Assembly (NCBI GenBank): GCA_027604005.1
Contig: JADGJT010000032.1
Coordinates: forward strand, 1 to 64,000
Reading direction: 5' to 3'
Length of the DNA stretch: 64,000 nucleotides
Source: Dinochytrium kinnereticum
Taxonomy: Eukaryota > Chytridiomycota > Chytridiomycetes > Chytridiales > Chytridiaceae
Shown: piece by piece, positions 10,998 through 21,683 of the stretch
Layout of the letters: every line of letters begins with the position of its first letter
Position numbering within the stretch: position 1 is the stretch's first letter
Position numbers and translations under genes: made by a program
The notes under the pieces: generated by a model
The model's database searches: none
The model's input: the letters and a program-made list of their open reading frames with translations, nothing else
Told to the model about the DNA's origin: nothing

Positions 10998-12263
10998 GTT
11001 AAGAATGCCTTGGTACTCGGTGACCCGCAGTGGGGGACCACAGCCTGGAACAGGGTCCGTCAAAGAAACCGAAAAGGAGGTGAAGTGTCGGGGTGTTTGC
11101 TTCTCCCTGTTGCTGATTACGTTCAATCTCGTCTCCAGCTGGACCCCAAGACCACGGCGATCGCAACGGTACCGCTTTCGGAGACTCTGGCTTTGGAATG
11201 GGGATGTGGTGAGTTGGGAACTTTGAAGCTGATATTGGTGGAATTGATGATTCTCTTGGCTGTTCTGGACTTACGTGCTTTCTGATCCTCTCCTATGTTC
11301 AGCGATCTCGTCTGCGTTCCTGGTTGCCCCGTTCATCTCAATTATCGACAAGGCCATTTTTGCGAATGCAAGTGGGGTCCAGCCGTTGGGTGCCGGAATC
11401 GTTGGCGGATTCAAGACTCTGTTAACAAAGCCTGCTTATTTCATGAAGCAGCCGGCGTTTTTGCTCATCTGGGGAGTGTACTCTGGAACTTGTGAGTTTT
11501 TTTTTCTCTTTTTTTTTTCTTTACGGGACCAAAGTGCGGATGCTGATAAAAGCGATGAACTACAAAGATATTGTCGCAAACTCTATCGAGGCCGTTTGCA
11601 ACTCATTGAACGTATCCTACTTCTACCCAAAATTCGTCGGAGCGAGTGCAGCCAATGTCTCCCTTAGCGTTCTCAAAGACCTCTACTTCACTAGAGCCTT
11701 TGGAAAGACCACCACTGCCTCTCCAAACCCCACCGCAACCGCAACCACCGCCGCCAAACCTCCGGCCACACCTCGTCCAGTTCCATTCAGATCGTACTCC
11801 CTCTACACGATCCGAGACTCGATGACGATCTTCGCGTCGTTCAACCTTCCACAGATTGTTTCAGCCAACTTGGTGGAGAGTTTTGGAATGAAGTCGAGGA
11901 GTGCAGAGTTTGCGGCTCAACTTGTGACGCCTTGTGCTGTTCAGCTCGTTTCCACACCATTGCATTTGCTTGGAATGGATTTCTATAATTCTCCAAAGGC
12001 GAATGTTGGGGAGAGGGCGGCGTTTGTTGGGAGGGAATATCTGGGTACCACTCTTGCGAGGATGGGGAGGATTTTCCCTGCTTATGGTGCGTTCACATTG
12101 TATTTTTTTTTGTTTTCCTTTCGTTTCATGGTCGTTTTGCAGAATATGTTTTGTGGTTTTCTAAGTGCCATTATATGAAGGTATCGGCGGCGTGGTCAAC
12201 AAGCAGTTAAGGTACCAGAGCAAGGAATTTCTTAACGCCAGGCACAACGTCTCTTCGGCTTAA
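10998..12263 (+). CDS. Conserved fungal membrane protein of unknown function
   Basis: Visible exons 10998-11208, 11303-11491, 11568-12086 and 12181-12263 join in phase and end at TAA 12261-12263. The first visible exon follows a TTTTAG acceptor at 10992-10997, so a start exon upstream is missing from this model; the ATG at 11005 is in the wrong frame. The protein has a motif LLPVADYVQSRLQLDP, then hydrophobic stretches (SSAFLVAPFISIIDKAIF, PAFLLIWGVYSGTYIVANSI) and a Gly-rich LGAGIVGGFKTLLTKPAYF. A Thr/Pro linker (TTTASPNPTATATT) splits it before a second membrane-like half. I do not recognise a named family; repeated Gly/aromatic membrane segments suggest an organelle membrane protein. Confidence 0.7.
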
Positions 12264-12471
12264 ACATCAAGCCTACCGCCCCAACGCCCAACCCCCCAAC
12301 ACCCCCCGACTAAACAGAAAAGAATAAAGGCATATAGAAGGCTCGCTATTCATTCCGACCATCATTCATTCTGCATTTATTCACGTCCAACTGGCGTCGT
12401 CAGCTGTAATCCTTCCAGCAGGAGGTCATGCACCCCTTTACAATTTTTTTGTTCCTGACCACAAGCAAGCC
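12264..12471. other. Short spacer
   Basis: About 200 bp containing an AATAAAGG-type 3' end signal near 12323 and the promoter of the amidase gene. Confidence 0.4.
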
Positions 12472-15461
12472 ATGCAGCACCACCAAGACCAGAACGCTGA
12501 GCACCTCAACGCCGTTGTGAGGCGCATCGTTGCCCCGCCGGCAAGCGGAACGTTCCTCGCAAGTAAGCCCATCGATTCATTGTTCGCGCTCCTCTCGCGT
12601 CTCTGCTGTGAAAAAACGGGATGCCAGTGCAAATATACCCAATATGGGGGATCATCACATAAACCAACAGCGTGGTGTATCATATCCATCGCTAACTCAA
12701 TAATGCCTCAACTCATGCTTGTACCATGAATCCAAGCAACCGCCTTTGCATTCGAATAGCCCATGAACTCAAGCTCACTCTTCCTTCTTTCTAAACCAAA
12801 AACCAAAAACATAAAAAAAGCCCTCGTCCTTGCCGCTGAAACGGTCCCCGGCCTCGCGTACATGCTGGCAAAAGATGGTGGTCTTTTCAAGCTTCGAGAG
12901 TTGAATTCGATCGCTGGTGATGCAATGACCCCGTTCCCACTTCCCCCTGATGGATGGGTCAGAGGGTTGAAGGAGGAGGTATGGTGCTTTTTTTCTTTGC
13001 TACCTTGGTGTCAGCCTCACATGTTTTCTGTTTGCTGTTTGGTTTTTAATGTCGGTTGGGGTGGGGTGGGATGGAGCGTCGCTTTGTACATCTAGAGGTT
13101 CCATTTGGCCCCGCCGTCATTATTTACCTTTCTTTCCCCATTCTATATTGATTTGTTCTTGGGCTAACTATCATTTAGGGGAAAAGTCTGACATCCAAAG
13201 AGATCTTTGAAGCTTCTTCCAAGACTTCCTTGGAGAGCGATAATGCCGTTCTATACACATTTAAAGACTTTCACAAGGCCTACCTAGAGAAGAAGACCGA
13301 TCCGGTTGAGGTGAGATTCTAAACGCGTTCCAAATGCTCACACCAACCCCAAACCCAAGGTCAGCAAAGCCATCATCGACCGAATCCGTTCTTCCCACAG
13401 CACCAACCCCCTCTCAGACACGACCACTGCCCCACCGCCACCTTCCAGCACCCTAAACCACTTTACTCAAGTCTCCGCAGCAAGGATCCTATCTCAAGCA
13501 GAGTCGAGTCGCCGTCGTTATGAAGCCGGGAAACCCCTGTCGGTTTTAGATGGAGTGCCTGTGGCTGTGAAGGATGAGGTGGATGTGGAAGGGTACGGTA
13601 CTTGGGTTGGTAGCAAGTTCTTGGGGAGAGATGAGGGGATTAAGGAGAGGGATGCTGAGACCGTGCGAAGGTTGAGGGCGATGGGTGCTATTATTTTGGG
13701 GAAGACAACTATGGAGGAATTAGGATGGAGGTTTGTTTTTTCGACTTTTTTTTTTTTAACTTATGAGCTACTTTTTTTGCTGTTGTTTTGTATTTAAGAT
13801 GACTGGCTACGTTTTCTGTTTGTTTTTGTTGTTTTTTTTTGTTTTGTTTTTTACGAAGGCTAAGACCATTATCAAACAGTGTGTTTAGCAGCAACACCTT
13901 TGGTGGAGTCCCTAAAAATCCTCACGATTCCACCAGATCCTGCGGAGGTTCATCAGGTGGCAGCGGTGGAGCTGTCGCGGCTGGGTTCTGTCCAATCGCC
14001 ATCGGTTGCGATGGTGGAGGATCTGTAAGGTGAGGTTCTTTTTATCTACCTTGCCCTTGCGTTGTCTCATTGAAAATGGGGAGGTGGTAAAACTCGTCAC
14101 CTGACCGTTTAATAACGTCTCACTTTTCTGCAGAATTCCTTCATCGTTTTGTGGATTGTTTGGCCTGAAGCCTACACATTGTAGGATTTCCCCGCGTGGA
14201 GGATGTGAGTTCTTTTGAGAAGGAAGACGACGCGCTCTCCCCTTTGATACTGTCCCCCCTTTTTTTTCTTCTCTTGTTCACCGATTGAGTTTTGACACCC
14301 CTTACAAGATCCTATCGCTCATACCGTGGGAGTTCAAGGGCCTATGACGGCCTCAGCCGATGACCTCGCAGTAGCGTACCTTGCTATGGCGGGGCCAGAC
14401 CCAGAGGTTGTACCATTTGCCTCATGCTTTACTCGATTTTACTGTTATTTCTGTTTTAGAAAGATCGGTTCGTGTGTATGATCTATGCTTACCTTTCTAT
14501 GTAAAACGTTAGTGCCCGCACTCCCTCCTTCAGCCTGCCGTGCACCTACCAAGGTCTTTCCTGAAGCCTTCGATGAAGGGCATGCGTTTTGGCGTCTTCC
14601 CCGCCTATAACGCTCAGGTCGAGAACCCAGCCATTGCAAAATCGATGGATGTTCTTCAGAGGCGGTGAGGATGCGTTAACATCAAAGCTTCCTGTTATTT
14701 CATTGACTTGTAATCATTGTTAGGCTTGTTGAGGCTGGTGCGGAGCTAGTTGAGGTCGGAATCCCGATGCTTGAGGAGATTCGTATGGCCCACGCTGTGG
14801 TTATTAGCTCAGAGATTTATAATGGCGTTGCGGACCATCCTCGACGACGCGAATTGACTCTGGCTAACCGCCTCATGTCGGTTGTTGCGGGGTTGAATGA
14901 TGGGAGAGATTACAGTTGAGTTTTTTTTTTTTCAGGGCGTTATTTTCAAACCTATTTCCCTCTACCTGATGCTGTCAATATTTGGGCCGAACCTCGTCAC
15001 CGCCTAGAAGTGATAAAAAGACTGACGAAAAGACTCTCTCTCACCCTTCCCCCCAAAACTAATCAGTTCGAGCAAACCAAGTCCGCACGCACCTCATCCG
15101 AACTCTTCAACGTTTCTTCTCCCCCTCACACCTCAACCTCCAGTTCCTCCTAACCCCCTCAACGGCAATCACGGCGCCCGTTCTCCCAGCCGACGCCGTC
15201 TTAGCACGCGGAGGCTGGAGCAACTTGCCCCTTCTATCGGACGCCATGCGATACGTGTTCATTGCTAACTTTGCAGGTATCCCAGCTGTCACGATTCCAT
15301 TCGGGAAGGACGCGGACGGGATGCCTGTTGGGGTGCAGGTGATGAGTGAGTGGTGGGGGGAGAGCGGGTTGCTTGAGGTCGCCAAGTGGATGGAGGGTGT
15401 TGCATCCGAGGCGGGGATGGTGGTGGGTCGTGGGAAGGGATGGATTGGAGATGTGCTGTGA
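12472..15461 (+). CDS. Amidase-signature hydrolase (FAAH-like)
   Basis: About ten exons. Confident borders are 13179-13310, 13360-13730, 13892-14029, 14134-14204, 14309-14406, 14534-14664, 14724-14914 and 15067-15461. ATG at 12472 opens exon 1 (to 12562); an exon ending at 12978 follows, but its left border near 12760-12820 is unresolved. The catalytic Ser-cisSer-Lys triad is visible: lysine in [11 protein letters not shown], the Gly/Ser-rich loop [14 protein letters not shown], and the nucleophile in [12 protein letters not shown]. Amidase-signature enzymes hydrolyse amide bonds; the long N-terminal region before the core recalls fatty-acid-amide hydrolase-like members more than GatA. No signal peptide seen. 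Substrate unknown. Confidence 0.88.
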
Positions 15462-15897
15462 AAGACATACCCTCTCTTCGTTTCGCTGGGTTGACTGAGC
15501 TCAATGCAGCCAGCTTCAGCAGCAGTGTGCCGTTTGCAGCCGTTGTTTTTTGACGCGGTCTCTTGTGAGCGCAAGGCGGCAGAAGGGGCGCTGCTGAGGA
15601 CGTCATGCATTAAGGCGCGTCGGCATTCTTTCGTGTAGACCAACAGAAAGTAAAGAAAAGAAAAAAAAACGTTTAGAGGAAACGTTGCACTCGGCATCAC
15701 GCACTCGTCCCCTGGGCAACACAGAGGCACAAGAAATCAAAATCAAACCGCCAAAAGAAGGAAAGATTTTGCATCGCCTCCTGCGAGTGTGTCTTCCTTC
15801 AACCCCACCGTCCGTCGTCCGTCTCTGCCTGCGTGGGCCGTCATCGCATCCTCCGCATCCTCCTCTCCTCATCGTTCATCCGCTCCGAACCAGCAGC
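15462..15897. other. Intergenic
   Basis: About 435 bp. Holds the amidase 3' end and the leader of the SH3 gene. A frame opens upstream of 15898 but has no ATG before it. Confidence 0.4.
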
Positions 15898-17390
15898 ATG
15901 TCGGAAGCCGCAAGGCCAACCACCACCCCTGACGCAGGGGTGGGCTCCAGCACAGCAGTGATGGTGTCTTTCGGCGTCCTCGTCTTTCTCGTTGTCCTCG
16001 GCATCATCGTGTCCATCGTGATGATTTCTCGTCGTCGAGCCCGTGAAAAGGCAGATCTTGGCCCCTCCGCTGGCTTCGGTGGTGCCAACATCACACCGGG
16101 TGGGTCTGATGGTCCATACGACGAAGGCGTGAAGAGACCAGCCGCCGCATATGGAGGCAGCAACGGTATGGATCAGAATACTCAGTGGGAGGCTGGGAAC
16201 GGTGTTAGCATGCACACGGCGGCCACGACAGCGCCTTACCAATCCTCATCGCAGAGAAGCAGGAACTACAGCCAATTCACCAGTGATTATGACATGCAGA
16301 GCAACGTCAACGCTTCCAACAACTACCCGCCTCACCCCGTCTCCCCATCTACCGTCAACAACAATTACCCATCAAGCCAAGTTGGCATGCAAGGCCAGTA
16401 CGGTGGTGGTCAGCAGGGCCAGTACGGCGGTGGCCAGAGTGTGTTGAATGGAGGGTATGATCGCTCTGGAACTCCCATCGGAGGAGCGATGCCTGGAAGC
16501 GTTGTTTACCCCCAACAGCAGCAACAACAGCAGTGGAACAACCAGTCGATGCAATCTCCTCCTCCCTCTGCCCTGATGCAGCGAATGAACGGAACCTCCG
16601 TCATGAACGGGCAGAACATGGGTGCTGGAAGCACTGTTGGAAGCAGCTTGAGCTACGCTGCCGGTCCTGGGGGATACGGAATCGACAGCAGGTCAAACGT
16701 GAACTACATTAGAAGCCCTGGATCTCTTGACATGCAGTATCAGACTGGTGATAGAAGTGACGGAGAGGGGGCCAGCTTAAATGGTAGCGAGTCCACCCAC
16801 ACCCGGAACTTCATGAAGGGTATCTCTTCTCCCATCGCTGAGAGCATGGGCAAGAAGCATGAGGTGATTCACCCTTATGATCCTGTTCAGATGGATGAGC
16901 TGCCTCTTCGCCCTGGAGACTTGGTGCTGCTTAAGACTGCTTACGATGGTGAGTGCCCAGCCTAAACAACCTCAGATCTCGTTCAAACGGCCAATCCTTT
17001 TCACTCTCTAACCCCCTCACTTTCAAAACAGATGGATACGCATATGGTGAAGTTGAGCTCATGGATGGTTCCTCTCGCGCTGGTGTCTTCCCCCTCGCCT
17101 GTCTCATCCCTGCCGGCGACGTTGATCGTGCCAAGCTCCACCGTCAATCCCTGGCCTCTCTCAAATCTTACGCAAAGCCTCTTGTCTCGCCAAACAACGA
17201 GAGCCCTGAAATCCTTTTAATGAACGGCAAGATCACGGAGGAGGCTTACCTGAGGATTAGGAGAGACAGGAAGGAGAAGGAAGAGAGACAGATCTCGGCG
17301 TTGAAAGAGAGGTTAGCCAGGAAGGATCTGTCGAACGGAGAGAGGGAGAGGCTGCAGAGGAGGTTGGATGAGCTTGAGTTGGGGATTTAA
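15898..17390 (+). CDS. Single-pass membrane protein with cytosolic SH3 domain
   Basis: Two exons, 15898-16948 and 17032-17390, give 469 codons plus stop. The short N-terminus (about 20 residues) precedes a transmembrane helix (VMVSFGVLVFLVVLGIIVSIVMI) with RRRAREK on the cytosolic side. Then comes a long Gln/Asn/Gly/Ser-rich disordered stretch with QGQYGGGQ-type repeats. An SH3 domain spans the intron: HEVIHPYDPVQMDELPLRPGD with the ALYDY-like motif, and GEVELMDGSSRAGVFPLACL. A charged coiled coil (RKEKEERQISALKERLARK) ends the protein. The layout resembles fungal polarity or cell-fusion scaffolds of the Fus1 kind, but the extracellular part is tiny. Partners unknown. Confidence 0.88.
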
Positions 17391-17969
17391 GGATTACACT
17401 TTCTTTTTCCTTTTTCTCCCTTTCTTTTTTTTTTTTTTTTTGGTTGAATATGCAATATCGGTTTATCTTTTTGGGGCGCTTTTAATTTTACCGTTTCCTT
17501 TTCTTTTGTCTTCTTTTCTGGTTTGTCTCTTTTTTCTTGATATAGATTATGCGATCCAATGGCTTCCCCCTCTTTCTATCTATGACACTTTTCGTTTTCG
17601 TTGCATCACAGCATGTTCTCTGGAAGAAAGAAGAAGAAAAAAATCATAGAGTCAGGAACTCAATAAATACTCGATAGTTATGGAACTCAAATAAAACCTC
17701 GATAAACTAATGGAAGACCGTCTTTAAAACGTTATTTTTTGTACATAGAGATCTTATTAATTAAATCTACAGCTGCAGAACAGCGGCGACCCCGACAAGA
17801 ATAAAACGATAAAAACAAAGGAGAACGGAATGAAAAAGTGAGAAAGCAGGGGTCAAAGTAAGGAACGATGGTGGTAAGTGCATGAGAATAAACAGTGCTT
17901 AAATAAAGAAGTCAACAAAAAAAAAAAAAAGAAAAAAGAGTATAACAGGGTCAAGGAACGAAAAGGAAA
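17391..17969. other. Convergent 3' region
   Basis: Spacer between the convergent SH3 gene and the secreted Asn-rich gene. T-rich near 17400-17540 and A-rich near 17915-17940, as expected for two facing 3' UTRs. No gene seen. Confidence 0.6.
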
Positions 17970-19007
17970 TCAGACGTCCGACACAATATCCATCGCCAAC
18001 TCCATCACTTGATCATTCAACGCCTTAATCTTCTGAAGCATGGCATAAGCCTGCTTGCTCCTTCCCGCAGGTGGAATCTGGGGGTTCGCAGGAGCTCTGG
18101 CCTGCTGCTGCGTCGCCGGAGCCGGAGCTCCACCATTCCCAGCAACAGGGGTGTACCCACCACCAGGAGACTGAATGTAATAGATCTGGGGCTTGATCTG
18201 CTCAGCAGCGGCAGCGGTCTGTTGCTGAATAGTGGTGTAATGGTTGTTCACGATCTGCTTATTCTCCGTCGCGTGGTTGTTGATGAAGTTGGTCTCGGTC
18301 TGGTTGTGGAAGGTGGTATCAAGGACCGTCACGTTGGTCCGGTTCTGGTTGATGGTCGTGACATTTCTGTTGTCGTGGTAGGTATCCTGAGAGCTGTTGA
18401 TCGCGCCAATGATGGTGTTGTTCCCCTGGTTCTCGTTGTTCTGGGTGGTCGCAGCGTTGTGTTGGATACCGCCCGAAACCTGGTTCCCTTGAACCCCAGC
18501 GGAGACATTGTCGGTCTTGGAGTCCACATTGTTGTTGACGTTGTTCACGACTTTGTTGTCACCAATCTGAACCGCCTGAGGCACGGCACCCCCCTGAGGG
18601 GCAGGCGATCCAGCCGGAACAGACGCAGGAGCATCACCGGGAGCAGGAGCCGCCGCTTGAGGAGGGGTGGCAGGAGCAGCTGGAGCGGCAGGAAGAGCTC
18701 CACCAGCACCTCCCGATTTGAGACCAGAGATGTTGACAGCATTTGTCTGAACACCACCCTCAATGGCCTCATTGTTGGCAATGGCAGCGCTCACTCCTTG
18801 CTTTGAACCGACAGCGGCGTCCAATGCGGTGATATTGACGCTGTTGGCTTGGGCGCCATCGACGGCGACGTTATTGGCTAGTGCGGCCTGAACGGCTTGC
18901 TCACCGCGCTCGACGAGACGTTGCTGCTCGACTTCCCTTGGCGCAGGGGCGGTGAGAACAGCGGATGTGGAGGCGAGGAGGACGCAAACGACTGATGAGA
19001 GACGCAT
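17970..19007 (-). CDS. Secreted Asn/Ala-rich repeat protein
   Basis: Uninterrupted frame of 345 codons on the minus strand. Residues 1-20 (MRLSSVVCVLLASTSAVLTA) are a signal peptide. Two copies of a unit with pattern ANNxAxxGxQxNxVNI follow (about residues 43-62 and 77-96). Next is a Pro/Ala-rich hinge, then a long Asn-rich stretch with many N-glycosylation sequons (NVT, NRT, NQT, NNT) and an imperfect NN/Q periodicity suggestive of a beta-solenoid. The C-terminus is a Gly/Pro segment plus a short helix (ALNDQVMELAMDIV). No enzyme motif. Likely a wall or matrix protein. It is divergent from the gene at 19817, which carries a similar unit. Confidence 0.85.
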   Translation of the reverse strand: MRLSSVVCVLLASTSAVLTAPAPREVEQQRLVERGEQAVQAALANNVAVDGAQANSVNITALDAAVGSKQGVSAAIANNEAIEGGVQTNAVNISGLKSGGAGGALPAAPAAPATPPQAAAPAPGDAPASVPAGSPAPQGGAVPQAVQIGDNKVVNNVNNNVDSKTDNVSAGVQGNQVSGGIQHNAATTQNNENQGNNTIIGAINSSQDTYHDNRNVTTINQNRTNVTVLDTTFHNQTETNFINNHATENKQIVNNHYTTIQQQTAAAAEQIKPQIYYIQSPGGGYTPVAGNGGAPAPATQQQARAPANPQIPPAGRSKQAYAMLQKIKALNDQVMELAMDIVSDV

Positions 19008-19816
19008 ACTGGATGGGTCTAAGTTTATAGGAATCTACAGGGGGCGAGTGAGTCGACAGAAAATGACACCAATGGAACGTAGAGTTAATGGCAAGTTATG
19101 ACGGGAGTCCCCCTCGGCCTTTTAAGCAACCTCCCGACAGCAAATGGTGGTTCCATGACCAACCGAGAAAGAGAGTTCAGGGCAGCGTGGCGTTTCAAAC
19201 ACCGCAATCAATCAAGCGCACCACTACAGGCGTCGCATGGAGGCGTCAACAAGATGTTTACCGCGAGACGTCCAACCGAAGCGTCGCCTCAACAGCGGAA
19301 GAACAAATCATAAAGTCCCGACGAACGCCACAACGCATTTGGTTCGTGATTCTGTTATGAAGTTTTTAACCAATCAGAAAAAACAAAACTCTAGCTGAGC
19401 GCGCCATTGGAGCGTTGGAAGCTGAAACGGAGAATGAAGTTGCTCTGCTCGGAAATGAAGGAGGCGAGCGCTCCCAACGCTACGCAGAGAAGGTTGATGG
19501 GAGCGCACCAATCGGCTGTGATCGCGTCTGTTTTCTTTACTCTTTGATGAGGATGAGCATAGCGCGCAACTCGGTCAAACGATTCGTCTTGAAGTCTTGT
19601 GTGCGTCAAGACTTTTGTTTTTGCTTGAGCGAGTTCAAGCGCCTCCATCATGACCAATGGTGTCATTACCGTGCACGAATGGAAATAAATATATATCGCA
19701 ACTGCCTCATAACCTTCAAGTGCTGAACGAACTGATCCCCACTGTACATAGAATTCGGGCGGTCTTCGACAACCAACATTTCATTCACTTGCAGTGGATT
19801 AGAGTAGCAGTCAACC
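19008..19816. other. Divergent promoter of the two secreted repeat proteins
   Basis: About 800 bp between two divergently transcribed secretory genes. No conserved coding signal. AT-rich from 19660 to 19800 just before the plus-strand start. A shared control region is plausible but not shown. Confidence 0.45.
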
Positions 19817-21358
19817 ATGCCTTTGAAATCCTTCTGGGCTGTGGTGTTAACCGCAGCCGCTATGACGAACCACTTCGGAAGCTCACTCCCAACTCCCCAG
19901 CATCACGGCTTCCGTGACAGTCTTCGCTTTCAAGCATCACTCCTCGACAAGCGGGAAAACGTCGTTGTGATAGAGAACAACATTGCGACAGGCGGGCAAG
20001 TCAACGTTATTGACGTCCCGCCAGACACGTTGGTCAAGATGCAAGGAAATCAAATTATGGAGGAGTTTATGAGCAAGCTGCAAGGGCCGAGGGTCCTTAA
20101 ACGTCAGCAGCAGCAGAACATGATAATAATTGAGGGGAACGTGGCGATCGGGGAGCAGATTAACGTGGTTGAGGCTCAAGACGGGTCAGAGGTTAAGATT
20201 AATGGGAACTTTGGGAAGCCGTCAAGGACATTTGTGAACGGGCAAGAGATTCTCGCTGGTGAAGGTGACAAGGATGGTCCTGATGCGGCGACATCGACGA
20301 CAGCAACCACCCAAGCCAAAGAGCCGGCCTTGGCTTCATCGACAACTAAGCCTGAAAAGGCCATCTCTCCAGCAGATCAGTCGTCGAACGCGACCAGCAA
20401 AGACAAGGTCGCGCCTGCAAGCTCTACCGAGGTCACAGAGGTTAACCTAGGGAAAGATGCTGATTTCACTGAACCTCCCTTGCTGACTACTGTCAAGACG
20501 CCAAGCAGTTTGGCCGTGGATCACTCCACTTCTGAAAATTGGATCCTTCCAACAACCGCCCAGGCGTATTCCACGGCAACAGCACTTGAGTCGGTGTCAT
20601 CAGCATCGTTCACCGAAGTCCTCCATCTCCCAGAAACCACCTTCTCATATCTGCCTACCACCACCACAGCTCCTGCCTTCGCCAACCACCTCAAAGAGAC
20701 AGACCACGCCGCGAGCTCCCTAATAAACGAAAATGAAGGGTTCGCCGTGGCCACTCCGACTGGACCTCCGATCATTCAATACGGTGCTGAGGCTGAGGCG
20801 GTTAAAGAGGTTTACAGCCAACCTAACGAAAGTTTTACGGATTTGGCACCGAGTTTGACGGAACGTGTGAAGGAGACACCATCTACTGAATCTGTGAGGG
20901 CTGCGGATGTGGAGGTTGTCGAACCGTCTGAGAATGGTTCTACGACCACCGTGGAGCCAGCATTAAAGACGTCTGCCCCTATCACATCTGAAATCATGGA
21001 AGTTGATTCTGGATCCGAATCATCTCACACGGAGGAACCCAGCAGCCCTCCAAACAGGCCGGTCGAGACTGTGAGCAAGACAGTGGAGGATGACACTCAG
21101 CCTACACCCACAGCAGAACAGAAAGAGACACCACTTCGTGCTGGCGTGGAAGATATCTCTCATCAGCGAGAGGTATTCTTAATGAAACCTTTCGCTGTAC
21201 AGAGACCCTATTCACCTAAGCAGGTCGGCTCTCAGATGATCAGTTTTACGCCAGGCAAACGATACACGTTTTCCGAGCTTTGTACATTATTCTTTGGCCG
21301 TTTCTCGTTCGTGTGCAGCCGGTTAGGAAAGGCAGATGAAGGCCACCTCAAACAGTAG
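19817..21358 (+). CDS. Secreted Ser/Thr-rich protein with two processed N-terminal units
   Basis: Single exon of 513 codons. The N-terminus (SFWAVVLTAAAMTNHF) is a signal peptide. Dibasic KR sites at about 45-46 (LLDKR) and 95-96 (VLKR) each precede one copy of a unit, ENVVVIENNIATGGQVNV and NMIIIEGNVAIGEQINVV; each reads (I/V)(I/V)E(N/G)NxAxGxQ(V/I)NV. The KR sites fit Kex2-type maturation. The remaining 370 residues are Ser/Thr/Glu/Pro-rich, low complexity, probably O-glycosylated, with no GPI-like hydrophobic end. No enzymatic motif. Its unit resembles the one in the divergent neighbour at 17970-19007. Role unknown: wall-associated or secreted peptide precursor. Confidence 0.8.
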   Translation: MPLKSFWAVVLTAAAMTNHFGSSLPTPQHHGFRDSLRFQASLLDKRENVVVIENNIATGGQVNVIDVPPDTLVKMQGNQIMEEFMSKLQGPRVLKRQQQQNMIIIEGNVAIGEQINVVEAQDGSEVKINGNFGKPSRTFVNGQEILAGEGDKDGPDAATSTTATTQAKEPALASSTTKPEKAISPADQSSNATSKDKVAPASSTEVTEVNLGKDADFTEPPLLTTVKTPSSLAVDHSTSENWILPTTAQAYSTATALESVSSASFTEVLHLPETTFSYLPTTTTAPAFANHLKETDHAASSLINENEGFAVATPTGPPIIQYGAEAEAVKEVYSQPNESFTDLAPSLTERVKETPSTESVRAADVEVVEPSENGSTTTVEPALKTSAPITSEIMEVDSGSESSHTEEPSSPPNRPVETVSKTVEDDTQPTPTAEQKETPLRAGVEDISHQREVFLMKPFAVQRPYSPKQVGSQMISFTPGKRYTFSELCTLFFGRFSFVCSRLGKADEGHLKQ

Positions 21359-21683
21359 GGAAAAGTCATAAAAAGCATAGGAAAATGATACTAAAATGTA
21401 GAGAAACGTAACAAAAAAGATAAGAGTAATAAAAAGTAGAGAAGTGCGAACGCCTGTCTCTGAATTATTTTAGCGCGCACTTGCCACAATTGACTGAGGC
21501 CAGCTGGGTGCAGAATCCCGTCCAGCCACAGAGACAATTTCACAATTTGCAGAGGGAACGCCGGCCCCGCCTTGCCGTCTGCATCCACCCACACTTGGAC
21601 TCCTTCCTCACCCCGTCATCCCTCGCCCCCATTCATCCCGTCGTCTCCTCACCGTCGTTGCAACCCGAAGCATCAACCCCCCA
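21359..21683. other. Intergenic
   Basis: About 325 bp, A-rich at first (3' end of the secreted protein gene), GC-rich near the protease start. No gene seen. Confidence 0.5.

Noticed and set aside
18009..18806. Plus-strand frame of 265 codons opposite the secreted Asn-rich gene
   Set aside because: It lacks a signal, is Leu/Val/Arg-rich from reverse-complementing Asn/Ala repeats, and the minus-strand protein has a clear signal peptide and glycosylation sites.
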